A stretch of DNA of 10,633 bases from Veillonella sp. AM51-8BH. GTDB taxonomy: Bacteria; Bacillota; Negativicutes; Veillonellales; Veillonellaceae. Position numbers and translations under genes: made by a program. A model generated the notes under the pieces. The model saw only the letters and a program-made list of their open reading frames with translations. It did no database searches and was not told the DNA's origin. The number at the start of each line of letters is the position of its first letter. Position 1 is the stretch's first letter. Shown piece by piece: positions 1 through 8,840 of the stretch. The stretch lies in the NCBI RefSeq assembly GCF_003463825.1, contig NZ_QSDY01000061.1, forward strand, positions 1-10,633, in the 5' to 3' direction.

Positions 1-62
1 ATAAATAGTCATTTTTTAGTTCAATTTTTATTAACCATATTTAATATATCTATATTATTAAA

Positions 63-91
63 CGTATAGGTTTATTTATTCTTTCTGACAA
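63..91 (-). promoter_or_regulatory. Weak promoter candidate for a gene beyond the left edge
   Basis: On the minus strand a TTGTCA box (86-91, five of six matches to the -35 consensus) is followed after exactly 17 bp by TATACG (63-68, four of six matches to the -10 consensus). It lies just past the rpoC terminator and points out of the window, so it could start a separate transcript. The surrounding DNA is so AT-rich that a chance match is quite possible, and no coding start is visible before the edge. Confidence 0.3.
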
Positions 92-122
92 TTACATCTT
101 AACAGAGAAATTTAGTATCTAT

Positions 123-151
123 AAAAAAGAGCGTGCCCTAAGGCACGCTCT
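123..151 (-). terminator. Intrinsic terminator of rpoBC
   Basis: A perfect 10-bp inverted repeat (128-137 with 142-151, core gagcgtgcc/ggcacgctc, four-base loop) is followed in the minus-strand direction by six T residues (123-128). It begins 17 nt after the rpoC stop codon. The GC-rich stem and immediate U tract are the classic Rho-independent form. It indicates that the rpoB-rpoC transcript ends here rather than reading into rpsL or other genes that often follow rpoC. Confidence 0.92.
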
Positions 152-167
152 CTTCTATTGCAATAGA

Positions 168-3100
168 TTATTCTTCTACAGCAGCTTCTTCTGTAATATC
201 GATGATTTCAGGTGTGTTTTTAACAACCTCAATCTTACGGTAACGGCTCATGCCAGTACCAGCAGGAATCAATTTACCGATGATTACATTTTCTTTTAAG
301 CCCAATAATGGATCGATTTTACCTTTGATAGCAGCGTCGGTAAGAACACGTGTTGTTTCTTGGAAGGACGCAGCAGACAAGAAGGAATCCGTAGCCAATG
401 CAGCTTTAGTAATACCCAACAATGTACGTTTGCCTGTAGCATTTTCACGGCCATTAAGAGTAAGACGACGGTTTTCTTCGTCAAAGGTATTAACGTCGAC
501 CATATCCCCTGGAAGCATATCTGCATCGCCAGCTGTTTCAACTTTTACTTTATGAAGCATTTGACGAACGATAACTTCGATATGTTTATCGTTAATTTCT
601 ACACCTTGAGATTTATATACTTTTTGTACTTCGTAAACGAGGTAACGTTGAGTTGCTTCTGTACCCATTACACGCATAATGTCATGAGGGTTAATAGAAC
701 CTTCTGTCAAACGTGCGCCCAAGGATACAACATCACCGTCTTTAACGATAATGCGAGAACCATAAGGGATGAGGTAATCAAGTTCAATACCATCTTCACC
801 AGTGATAAAGATTGTATTAGTACCTTTTTTACCTTCGTTAGGTACAACGCGAACTGTACCTTCATTTTCTGCGATTATAGCATTACGTTTTGGTTTACGC
901 GCTTCAAACAATTCTTCGACACGTGGCAAACCTTGTGTAATATCGTCACCTGCGACACCACCTGTATGGAATGTACGCATTGTCAACTGAGTACCAGGTT
1001 CACCGATGGATTGCGCTGCAATAATACCTACAGCTTCACCAACTTGAACTTGACCACCTGTACCAAGTCGCGACCATAGCACTTGCGACATACGCCATAA
1101 GGGCTGCGGCAAGTCAATACGGAACGGATTTTAACTGTTTCATAGTGTTTTACAACTTCATCAGCCAATGGTTCTGTGATTTCACCGTTAAGAGGAACGA
1201 TAACTTCGCCAGTTTCTTTATTAACCAATTCTTCAGCTGCAATACGACCTACGATACGATCTTTTAATGGTTCAATAACGCCAGTACCCTCAACGATTGC
1301 CTCCACTTCGATACCGTGGATTTCGTTATTGCGTACTTGTACTTCTTTTACATCGGAGTTAAGGATAGCTTCGATGCCTTCTTCAGTGAGACGTGTATCA
1401 GCAGGGAAGATTTCTACACCTTCGCTGTCAACGATAGCATGTACAGTATCCTTGTTCAACATATTTTGAACCATAGTTTCTTTCAATGTTGCACGGATGC
1501 TGTCATCGCTTTCACCAAGAATAATTTTTTGAACCAAGTTAGTATGGTTGATATCGCTATCAGAACCTAAATGTACACCGCGCAATGCGATAGATGTTAC
1601 GCCGGATTCAGCAATATCAGCTAAACATTGTTCGTCTAAGATAGTTTCGGAAGGTACAACAAGTTCCCCTGTTTCTACATTCACTACATCTTTATCTAAT
1701 ACACGACCAATAAGTTTATCTTTTAACAATTCCAATGCTTGACGTGGAGATGTAGCCAAACGAGCGCGTTCACGAACGAGATCGATACCTACAACGTCAC
1801 AATCGTCCTCGCGAACGATAACGTCTTGAGATACGTCAACAAGACGACGAGTCAAGTAACCGGAGTCAGCTGTACGAAGCGCTGTATCGGCCAAACCTTT
1901 ACGAGCACCATGAGAGGATGTAAAGTAATCCAATACAGTCAAGCCTTCTTTAAAGTTTGCTTTGATTGGCAAGTCGATGATACGACCAGATGGATCGGCC
2001 ATCAAACCACGCATACCAGCAAGCTGACGGATCTGTTGTTTGTTACCACGGGCACCAGAGATAGCCATCATGTAAACAGGGTTGAAGCCATCTTTATCGC
2101 GCGCCATATTATCCATCATGGCATCAGTAACATCTTCTGTTGCTTGAGTCCACAATTGGATAGTTTTACGGTAACGTTCTTCTTCTGTAATAAGACCACG
2201 ACGATACAAGCGAGATACTTTTTCTACTTCTTGTTCCGCTGTGTCTAACAAGCCAGTTTTTACTTCTGGTACTTTAATATCTGCAATAGCTACAGTCATA
2301 CCTGCGCGACGTGCGAAGGAGTAACCCAAGGATTTAATACGGTCCAAGAGTTCTGCAGTCTTTTCATTGCCAAACAATTGGAAGCATTGGTCAACCAATT
2401 TACCAACTGTCTTCTTATCCATAACCTTACCTAAAGAGTAAGTGCCATCTTCACGTTTTTCATATTGCCACAATTCTGGGAATAGCGCATTGTTGAAGAT
2501 TAAGCGACCTGCCGTTGTTTCTACACGGCCATGGTCAGGTAAACGGATATAAAGAATATCTTGCAAGCCAATAATATGAGATTCGTATGCAAGCATTACT
2601 TCATCATAAGTAGCAAATGTTTTTGCTTTATCACGAGTATCTTCACGTACAACTGTTAAGTAGTATGTACCCAAGATCATATCTTGGGAAGGTACTGCTA
2701 CTGGCTTACCGTCCTTAGTGGACAAGATATTATGGCTGGAAAGCATCAATGTACGAGCTTCCGCTTGTGCTTCTACGGACAATGGTAAGTGACATGCCAT
2801 TTGGTCACCGTCAAAGTCGGCGTTGAAGGCTGTACATACTAATGGATGCAATTTGATAGCACGGCCTTCCCAAAGAATTGGTTCGAAGGCTTGGATACCA
2901 AGTCTATGCAATGTAGGGGCACGGTTCAAGAGAACTGGATGTTCTTTGATTACCTCTTCCAAGGCTTCCCATACACCAGGACCGATTCTTTCTACTTGGC
3001 GTTTAGCAGCCTTAATGTTGGATGCTTGACCACGTTCTACCAAACGTTTCATAACGAAAGGTTTGAACAATTCCAATGCCATTTCTTTAGGCAAACCACA

Positions 3101-4369
3101 TTGGTGCATTTTAAGTTCAGGACCTACTACGATAACGGAACGACCGGAGTAGTCAACACGTTTACCAAGCAAGTTTTGACGGAAACGACCTTGTTTACCT
3201 TTAAGCATATCGGACAAGGATTTTAATGGACGATTACCAGGACCTGTTACAGGACGACCACGGCGACCATTATCAATCAATGCGTCAACAGCTTCTTGAA
3301 GCATACGTTTTTCGTTGCGCACAATGATATCAGGAGCACCTAAATCTAACAAACGTTTCAAACGGTTGTTACGGTTGATAACACGACGGTACAAATCATT
3401 GAGGTCAGATGTAGCGAAACGACCACCATCTAATTGAACCATAGGGCGCAATTCAGGTGGGATAACAGGAACAACATCCATAATCATCCATTCTGGGCGA
3501 TTGCCAGATTGACGGAATGCTTCTACCACTTCTAAACGACGAACCGCACGAATTTTACGTTGACCACTTGCAGTGTTCAATTCTTCGCGCAATTCAGCAT
3601 TCAATGCTTCGAGATCAAGTTCTGCTAAAAGAGCTTTTACAGCCTCAGCACCCATATCGATACATGCGAAGAGAACTTCTTCAGCAGCGCCTAATTCATA
3701 ACGCTCTTCACGAGTTAGTTCTTCGTATTCTTTATCTGCTTCTGGGATTGTTGCATCATCGCGAAGAGCAGCATTATAGCGCTCTTTGCGTTGTGCTTCA
3801 CGAACGATAGCTAAACGTTCGTTACGTTGAGCTACTGTTTCGATTACGACGGATTTACCACCGATAGTATAACCGTCTTCGTTAAACTGAGCTTCATATT
3901 CGCGGTACTCTTGCTCGGACAACAATTGGCGTTTTGCCAATGGAGTACCAGCTGGATCTACTACGATGTAGGAAGCAAAGTATAATACGCGTTCCAAGGA
4001 ACGTGGGGATACATCAAGGATAAGGCCCATGCGGGATGGGATACCTTTAAAGTACCAAATGTGAGATACAGGAGTAGCCAATTGGATATGGCCCATACGT
4101 TCACGACGTACTTTTGCACGTGTAACCTCTACACCACATTTATCGCAGACTACGCCTTTATGGCGAATGCGTTTATATTTGCCGCAGTGACATTCCCAGT
4201 CCTTTGTTGGTCCAAAAATGCGTTCGCAGAATAGACCATCACGTTCTGGCTTCAACGTACGGTAGTTAATAGTTTCAGGTTTCTTAACTTCCCCATGAGA
4301 CCAAGCTAAGATCTGCTCTGGAGAGGCTAAACCGATTCGCATGGAATCGAATTCATTTACGTCTAGCAC
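168..4369 (-). CDS. rpoC: DNA-directed RNA polymerase subunit beta-prime (apparent frameshift)
   Basis: This is the beta-prime subunit of RNA polymerase, which carries the catalytic magnesium site, clamp, bridge helix and trigger loop. Residue numbers assume one restored base, giving about 1400 residues against 1199 in B. subtilis. Visible are the N-terminal zinc ribbon (C60, C62, C75, C78), the catalytic NADFDGD (516-522), the bridge helix (about 803-850), the second zinc site (C857, C1087, C1094, C1097) and the trigger loop with [13 protein letters not shown] (about 1126-1138). There is no E. coli-type insertion in the trigger loop. The start is GTG at 4369, supported by a strong ribosome binding site and by an N-terminus MLDVN as in Bacillus. 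The frame breaks after D1101-L1102. The upstream frame stops at 1028-1030, while the conserved protein continues one frame away from TGGQV onward to the TAA at 168-170. Two insertions, about residues 161-235 and about 880-1035, account for most of the extra length. Confidence 0.96.
1062..1064 (-). other. rpoC: Apparent one-base deletion in rpoC
   Basis: Upstream of this point the frame reads CRKCYGRDL. Immediately after it the conserved sequence [12 protein letters not shown] resumes in the other frame. Adding one base between the TTG codon (1064-1066) and the ACA codon (1059-1061) gives D-L-(Ala or Gly)-T-G-G, which matches the family (for example N-L-A-T-G in Bacillus). The affected site is a short G/C stretch. 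No heptameric slippery sequence is present. A consensus error is more likely than a real mutation, because the C-terminal 300 residues include the trigger loop. Confidence 0.9.
1109..1732 (-). repeat. rpoC: Expanded zinc-site region of RpoC with three related protein units
   Basis: Between the first cysteine (C857) and second cysteine (C1087) of the second zinc site there are 230 residues, against 74 in E. coli (C814 to C888). The space holds a repeated unit. Unit A is residues 880-935 (1565-1732), with [18 protein letters not shown]. Unit C is residues 1033-1087 (1109-1273), with [18 protein letters not shown]. Unit B is a more divergent copy at 970-1015 (1325-1462), with [19 protein letters not shown]. 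Each ends in a helix followed by a V-x-x-[IV]-x-[LV]-R strand. Unit C occupies the position of the single copy in other bacteria. The copies differ at DNA level, so the duplication is old. Confidence 0.7.
3665..3889 (-). other. rpoC: Charged insertion in the RpoC clamp region
   Basis: Between the conserved [14 protein letters not shown] and [10 protein letters not shown] segments, RpoC carries about 75 residues (161-235) where B. subtilis has about 8. The insert is rich in Glu, Arg and Lys (for example [18 protein letters not shown]) and looks largely helical. It falls in the N-terminal clamp region, where other lineages also carry insertions. No catalytic motif is visible. I infer a surface-exposed, lineage-specific module. 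Confidence 0.65.
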
Positions 4370-4377
4370 TACTATCG

Positions 4378-4388
4378 CTCCCTTCCTT
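4378..4388 (-). promoter_or_regulatory. Ribosome binding site of rpoC, decides the GTG start
   Basis: The minus strand reads AAGGAAGGGAG, then eight bases, then GTG at 4369-4367. This purine-rich Shine-Dalgarno sequence fixes the GTG start. The next in-frame ATG, nine codons downstream, has no comparable site. The 29-nt gap after the rpoB stop holds this site and little else, which supports co-transcription and coupled translation of rpoB and rpoC. Confidence 0.85.
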
Positions 4389-4398
4389 ATAGATAGTT

Positions 4399-4620
4399 TT
4401 AGTCTTCATCGTTAGAGGAATCGCCCATTGGGAATGCCAATTGGCTAAGGATATCGTCTTCACCGCCGTTATTAGCTGGTGCTTCTTCCTCTACTTCTGG
4501 CTCTACTACAGTTACTTCATCAGTTTCTACTGCACTGCCATCCATAACTTCTTCAATGCCAGTTTCTACCACTTCATCTTCGTCATCAAGTTCTTTCATA
4601 ACAACTTCTTCTTGATCTTC
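4399..4620 (-). other. rpoB: Acidic low-complexity C-terminal tail of RpoB
   Basis: After the conserved end of the beta subunit ([14 protein letters not shown]), about 73 further residues are dominated by Glu, Asp and Val, with short stretches such as [18 protein letters not shown] and [14 protein letters not shown]. No folded domain is apparent. B. subtilis RpoB also ends in an acidic tail, so the feature is not unique, but this one is long and ends in a short hydrophobic patch (ILSQLAFPM) before SSNDED. Confidence 0.6.
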
Positions 4621-7600
4621 ATTCAAGATTTTTACATCAAGACCAATACTTTGAAGTTCTTTGAGCAATACCTTGAAGGACTCAGGTACACCTGGTTCAG
4701 GGATGTTTTCGCCTTTAACGATTTTTTCGTATGCTTTCACACGACCAACAACGTCGTCAGACTTAACAGTTAATAGCTCTTGAAGTGTATAAGCTGCGCC
4801 ATATGCTTCGAGAGCCCAAACTTCCATTTCCCCGAAACGTTGACCACCGAACTGAGCTTTACCGCCCAATGGTTGTTGTGTAACAAGGGAGTACGGACCT
4901 GTGGAACGAGCATGGATTTTGTCGTCAACCAAGTGATGGAGTTTAAGCATGTATACGTAACCAACAGTTACACGGTTATCCATAGGTTCACCAGTACGAC
5001 CATCGTACAATACTGTTTTACCATCATCGGAACGACCAGCAATGCCTAATGTTTCAAATACATCTTTTTCATGCGCACCATCAAATACAGGTGTAGCAAT
5101 ATGAATACCTGCTACATCTGGTTTTGGCATGCCATATGTTTCATAATCGTAACCAAGGCCTTCGAGTTCTTGACGAATTTCAACGCGTTTAGCACGAGCA
5201 GATTCAATATGGTTCAACGTAGTTTTAACTTTATTAATAGCTTCTAATTCTTCTACAAGAGCTGGATCCATTTCTGGAGCATCTTCTTCAGAGTCGAAGA
5301 ATTCTACATGAAGTGCATTGTATTTAGCTTCAATAGCTTTAAGTTCTTGATAACGAGCTTCGCCGCCAAGAGCTTCAAGTTTCTTTTGCGCTGCAGATTC
5401 TACATGGCCAAGAATTTGAGATTTCAAGTCGATAATTTTTTCATCGATGTCGAAATGAGGAACTGTCACATCTTCTTTAGCTTTTGCTTCTAATTCTTCA
5501 ATTTCAGCATATAAGCCGCGAATAGCATCAATTTGTTCCCAATAAGATGCATCAGTACGAGCTTCTTTCAATACATTTTGAATGTGAAGGTCTGTAGCTT
5601 TGATTTTCATACCTAAGCCTTGAACAGCCCAACCCAAGTGAGTTTCAAGAACCTGACCGATGTTCATACGAGAAGGTACGCCCAATGGGTTCAATACGAT
5701 TTGTACTGGAGTACCATCTGGAAGGAATGGCATATCTTCTTTTCTCATAACGCGAGAAACGACACCTTTGTTACCATGACGGCCCGCCATTTTATCGCCT
5801 TCATGAATCTTACGTTTTTGAGCGATGTATACGCGAACAAGTTTATTTACACCTGGTTGTAATTCGTCGCCGTTTTCACGAGTGAAGACTTTAACGTCTA
5901 CTACTTTACCAGATTCGCCATGAGGTACGCGCAAGGATGTGTCGCGAACTTCACGTTCTTTGTCGCCAAAGATAGCGCGCAATAAACGTTCCTCTGGAGT
6001 AAGTTCAGTTTCGCCTTTTGGTGTAGCTTTACCTACTAGGATATCGCCAGGGTGTACTTCTGCACCAATGCAAATAATACCTTCTTCATCTAAGTTTTTA
6101 AGAGTGTCGTCACCAGTATTAGGCAATTCACGAGTAATTTCTTCAGCACCTAATTTAGTGTCGCGCGCATCACATTCGTATTCTTCAATATGAATGGATG
6201 TATAGATATCTTCTTTGCAAAGTTCTTCACTGAGCAAGATAGCATCTTCGTAGTTATAACCTTCCCAAGGCATGAACGCTACAAGAACGTTATACCCTAA
6301 TGCCAATTCGCCGCCATCAGTAGCAGGACCGTCAGCCAACACTTGACCTTTTACAACATGATCGCCACGATTAACGATTGGTTTTTGGTTAAAGCATGTG
6401 GATTGGTTAGAACGAAGGAATTTATTCATACGGTATGTATCTACACGACCATCGCTATCGCGAAGAACGTGGATTTCATTACCCCAGCAACGTACAACTT
6501 TACCGGCTTCACGTGCAAGTACGCAAACACCGGAGTCAGTAGCTGCTGTATATTCCATACCTGTACCAACAAGTGGAGCTTGCGCACGCAAGAGTGGTAC
6601 CGCTTGACGTTGCATGTTCGCACCCATCAAGGCACGGTTAGCATCGTCATTTTCAAGGAATGGAATCATAGCTGTACCAATGGATACAACTTCTTTTGGA
6701 CTAACGTCCATGTAGTCAACCTTATCAGGTGTAACTTCTAATACATCATGACCACGACGACAAGCTACGTGTTCATTAGTAAAGTAACCTTCAGCATCGA
6801 TTGGAGAGTTCGCTTGGGCAATTGTCATGCCTTCTTCTTCATCTGCTGTCATATATACAACGGAATCAGTTACACGAACCTTGATAACTTTGTCTGCATC
6901 TTCACCTGTACCATAGATTTTTTCAACCTTACGGTATGGAGCTTCAATGAAACCGAATTCATTTACTTTCGCATAGTTAGACAAGGAGTTGATCAAACCG
7001 ATGTTTGGACCTTCTGGAGTTTCGATTGGACACATGCGGCCATAGTGAGAGTGATGCACGTCACGAACTTCGAAGCCTGCACGCTCACGAGATAAACCAC
7101 CAGGGCCAAGGGCAGATAGACGACGTTTGTGAGTCAATTCTGCTAATGGGTTTGTTTGGTCCATGAACTGAGACAATTGGGAAGAACCAAAGAATTCTTT
7201 GATTGCTGCCACTACAGGACGAATATTAATCAACGCTTGAGGCGTGATAGATTCGATTTCTTGAATTGTCATACGTTCACGAACAACACGTTCCATACGA
7301 GTTAAACCAATACGGAATTGGTTTTGCAACAATTCACCTACGCAACGAAGACGACGGTTACCCAAATGGTCGATATCATCTGTATGACCTGCACCATCCA
7401 TAAGGTTGAGCAAGTAAGAGATGTTAGCGATCATATCTTCGCGAGTTACTGTACGGTGATCGAATGGCAAGTTGCAGTTATTACAGATAACTTTGGACTC
7501 TACACCATCGTTATTTACGATGTAGAATTCAGCGAAACCTTCGCCATCGAATACATGGCTATTAGCAACGATATCAAGTTGTTCTTCCCCAACTTGTACA

Positions 7601-8552
7601 CCTGCATCAAGGATAATTTCGCCAGTCTCTGGATCTACGATAGGTTGTGCCAATGTTTGACCCAACATGCGTTGACGCCAGCCAAGTTTTTTGTTCAATT
7701 TGTAACGACCAACGCGCGCCAAGTCATAACGACGTGCATCGAAGAACAAGTTATCGAACAAGTTACGAGCGGACTCTACAGTAGGAGCTCGCCTGGACGT
7801 AATTTTTTATAGATTTCAACCAATGCTTCATCGGCAGATTGAGTTGTATCTTTTTCTAATGTACGAACGATGCGTTCATCATATACTGGTAAACCATCTT
7901 CATCAGTTTTACCATTCCAGAAGAGGTCAAGGATGCTTTCATTAGTATCCCAACCCAATGCACGTACCAATACAGTAGCTGGTAATTTACGGTTACGGTC
8001 AATACGAACAGCAACAACTTCGCTTGCATCAGTTTCAAGCTCAATCCATGCGCCACGGTTAGGAATAACTGTGGAATCGTACAAACGGTTACCCATTGTA
8101 TCGATTTCTTTATTGTAGTAAACGCCTGGAGAACGTACCAATTGGGATACAATAACACGTTCTGCACCATTGATGATGAAAGTACCTGTATCAGTCATCA
8201 ATGGGAAATCGCCCATGAATACTTCTTGTTCTTTAATGTCCATATTTTCTGGATCATTATTTACCAAGCGAACATTTACACGAAGTGGTGCTGCATAAGT
8301 AGCATCACGGTTTTTACATTCATTAATATCATACTTAGGTTCACCTAAGCTGAAACCTTCGAAAGAAAGTACTAGATTACCTGAATTGTCTTTAATCGGA
8401 GAAATATCGTTGAAAATATTTTGTAAACCACTCTCCAAGAACCACTCATACGATTTACGCTGAATGTCCAATAAATGCGGCATCTTGATAACTTCGTTAA
8501 TTTTAGCGTACGTATAACGAGTTCGTTTGCCTACCTGTTCAGGTTTGAACAT
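4399..8552 (-). CDS. rpoB: DNA-directed RNA polymerase subunit beta (apparent frameshift)
   Basis: This is the beta subunit of RNA polymerase, forming one pincer of the enzyme and the rifampicin pocket. With one restored base it has about 1384 residues, against 1193 in B. subtilis. It opens with [20 protein letters not shown]. The rifampicin region is at about 456-484 ([11 protein letters not shown], then [12 protein letters not shown]), with D465, H475 and S480 in the wild-type state at the main resistance positions. The C-terminal half contains [23 protein letters not shown], and [20 protein letters not shown] before the conserved [17 protein letters not shown]. The start at 8552 is chosen because the ATG at 8591 lacks a ribosome binding site. 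The N-terminal frame runs to a TAG at 7776-7778, and the remainder is in another frame from about 7785 to the TAA at 4399-4401. A 164-residue insertion and a long acidic tail are unusual compared with Bacillus. Confidence 0.96.
5110..5601 (-). other. rpoB: Helical insertion of about 164 residues in RpoB
   Basis: The conserved [15 protein letters not shown] segment is joined in B. subtilis almost directly to GIHIASPVFDG. Here about 164 residues (about 985-1148) lie between them. They are highly charged, with heptad-like stretches such as [16 protein letters not shown] and [18 protein letters not shown], suggesting coiled-coil helices. The position corresponds to the known lineage-specific insertion of E. 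coli beta (often called beta-i9, roughly residues 938-1042), but I see no clear sequence similarity. Having a Gram-negative-type insertion in a Firmicute polymerase fits Negativicutes. Confidence 0.75.
7102..7188 (-). other. rpoB: Rifampicin resistance-determining region of rpoB
   Basis: The encoded segment runs from [15 protein letters not shown] to [12 protein letters not shown]. The residues equivalent to E. coli D516, H526 and S531 are Asp, His and Ser, and L533 is Leu. The one difference from E. coli near the hot spots is Thr for N518. By established knowledge of rpoB mutations this is a sensitive-type sequence. Confidence 0.8.
7786..7787 (-). other. rpoB: Apparent one-base deletion in rpoB
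   Basis: The frame reads Y-K-K-L-R-P-G-E and then runs into L-L-L-stop. The family sequence continues [10 protein letters not shown], and P-T-V-E-S-A-R-N-L is present one frame away. The bases after the Glu codon read CT-CCT-ACT. One extra C would restore Pro-Pro-Thr. A lost C in this position also creates a GAGCTC hexamer. As rpoB is essential, a sequencing or consensus error is the simplest explanation. Confidence 0.9.
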
Positions 8553-8784
8553 ATTTGCTTTCACCCCTATCAAAACACACTGGTCTACCATTTTCTATAA
8601 CGGCACGGAAAAGACATCTTACAGGTCTCAGTTTTCCTGCTCAGATAACGCCAAATAAAGCAAGGCCCATTTTATTTTTAAAATAACCTTGCTTTCCATT
8701 AACCAAGCACAACCTTGGAAGAAAACCTCATCACTATTCAAGTTATAGTTTTATATCCAAAAGCAGGAAACGCTACTTTTGCAA
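8553..8784 (-). promoter_or_regulatory. Long untranslated leader of rpoB with inverted repeats
   Basis: This stretch between the predicted start of transcription (about 8784) and the rpoB ATG holds no gene. On the minus strand it contains three possible stems: 8703-8707 with 8714-8718 (5 bp), 8657-8665 with 8687-8695 (9 bp, AAAGCAAGG/CCTTGCTTT, 21-nt loop), and 8607-8612 with 8632-8637 (GGAAAA/TTTTCC). The 9-bp stem is followed by a broken T-rich stretch, so it is at most a weak attenuator. I do not recognise a known riboswitch or ribosomal-protein leader. The length and the stems suggest post-initiation control, which is inference. Confidence 0.45.
8561..8568 (-). promoter_or_regulatory. Ribosome binding site of rpoB, decides the start at 8552
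   Basis: The minus strand reads AGGGGTGA, close to the consensus AGGAGGTGA, followed by eight bases and the ATG at 8552-8550. The alternative upstream ATG at 8591 is preceded by GTTATAGAAA without any Shine-Dalgarno match, and the 13 residues it would add are not conserved in RpoB. Confidence 0.82.
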
Positions 8785-8790
8785 TATATA

Positions 8791-8819
8791 ATTCTATCAG
8801 TATTAAAAAAGACTGTCAA
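8791..8819 (-). promoter_or_regulatory. Near-consensus promoter of rpoBC
   Basis: On the minus strand TTGACA (8814-8819, perfect -35) is followed after exactly 17 bp by TAGAAT (8791-8796, five of six for the -10), with TGA directly before the -10 as in extended promoters. Transcription would begin near 8784. The -35 box lies inside the descending arm of the aspA terminator stem, so the two elements share DNA. The strength fits the high demand for RNA polymerase subunits. No rplJ-rplL lies upstream, so rpoBC here seems to have its own promoter. Confidence 0.75.
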
Positions 8820-8840
8820 CCAAAAGGGTTGACAGTCTTT
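8805..8840 (-). terminator. Intrinsic terminator of aspA
   Basis: An 11-bp perfect stem (8811-8821 with 8827-8837, arms gactgtcaacc and ggttgacagtc, five-base loop), extendable by three A-T pairs, is followed in the minus-strand direction by six T residues (8805-8810). It lies 41 nt past the aspA stop codon. It separates the aspA transcript from rpoB. Confidence 0.92.

Noticed and set aside
360..1079. Plus-strand open frame of 239 residues opposite rpoC, and similar frames opposite rpoB and rpoC
   Set aside because: Their sequences are Cys/Phe/Thr-rich low-complexity mirrors of highly conserved minus-strand coding sequence, without ribosome binding sites or recognisable domains.
1028..1112. 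Naturally split beta-prime genes, as in cyanobacterial rpoC1/rpoC2
   Set aside because: The downstream frame has no ATG or ribosome binding site. Residues before its TGGQV segment are not family-like, and the homology passes from one frame to the other with no gap, which fits a base loss.
7760..7800. Programmed ribosomal frameshifting in rpoB or rpoC
   Set aside because: Neither site has a slippery heptamer or an obvious downstream pseudoknot. A -1 shift in rpoB would put Ala in place of the conserved Pro.
8553..8591. Upstream ATG at 8591 as the rpoB start
   Set aside because: It has no ribosome binding site and adds 13 residues absent from RpoB homologues. The ATG at 8552 has a strong AGGGGTGA site at good spacing.
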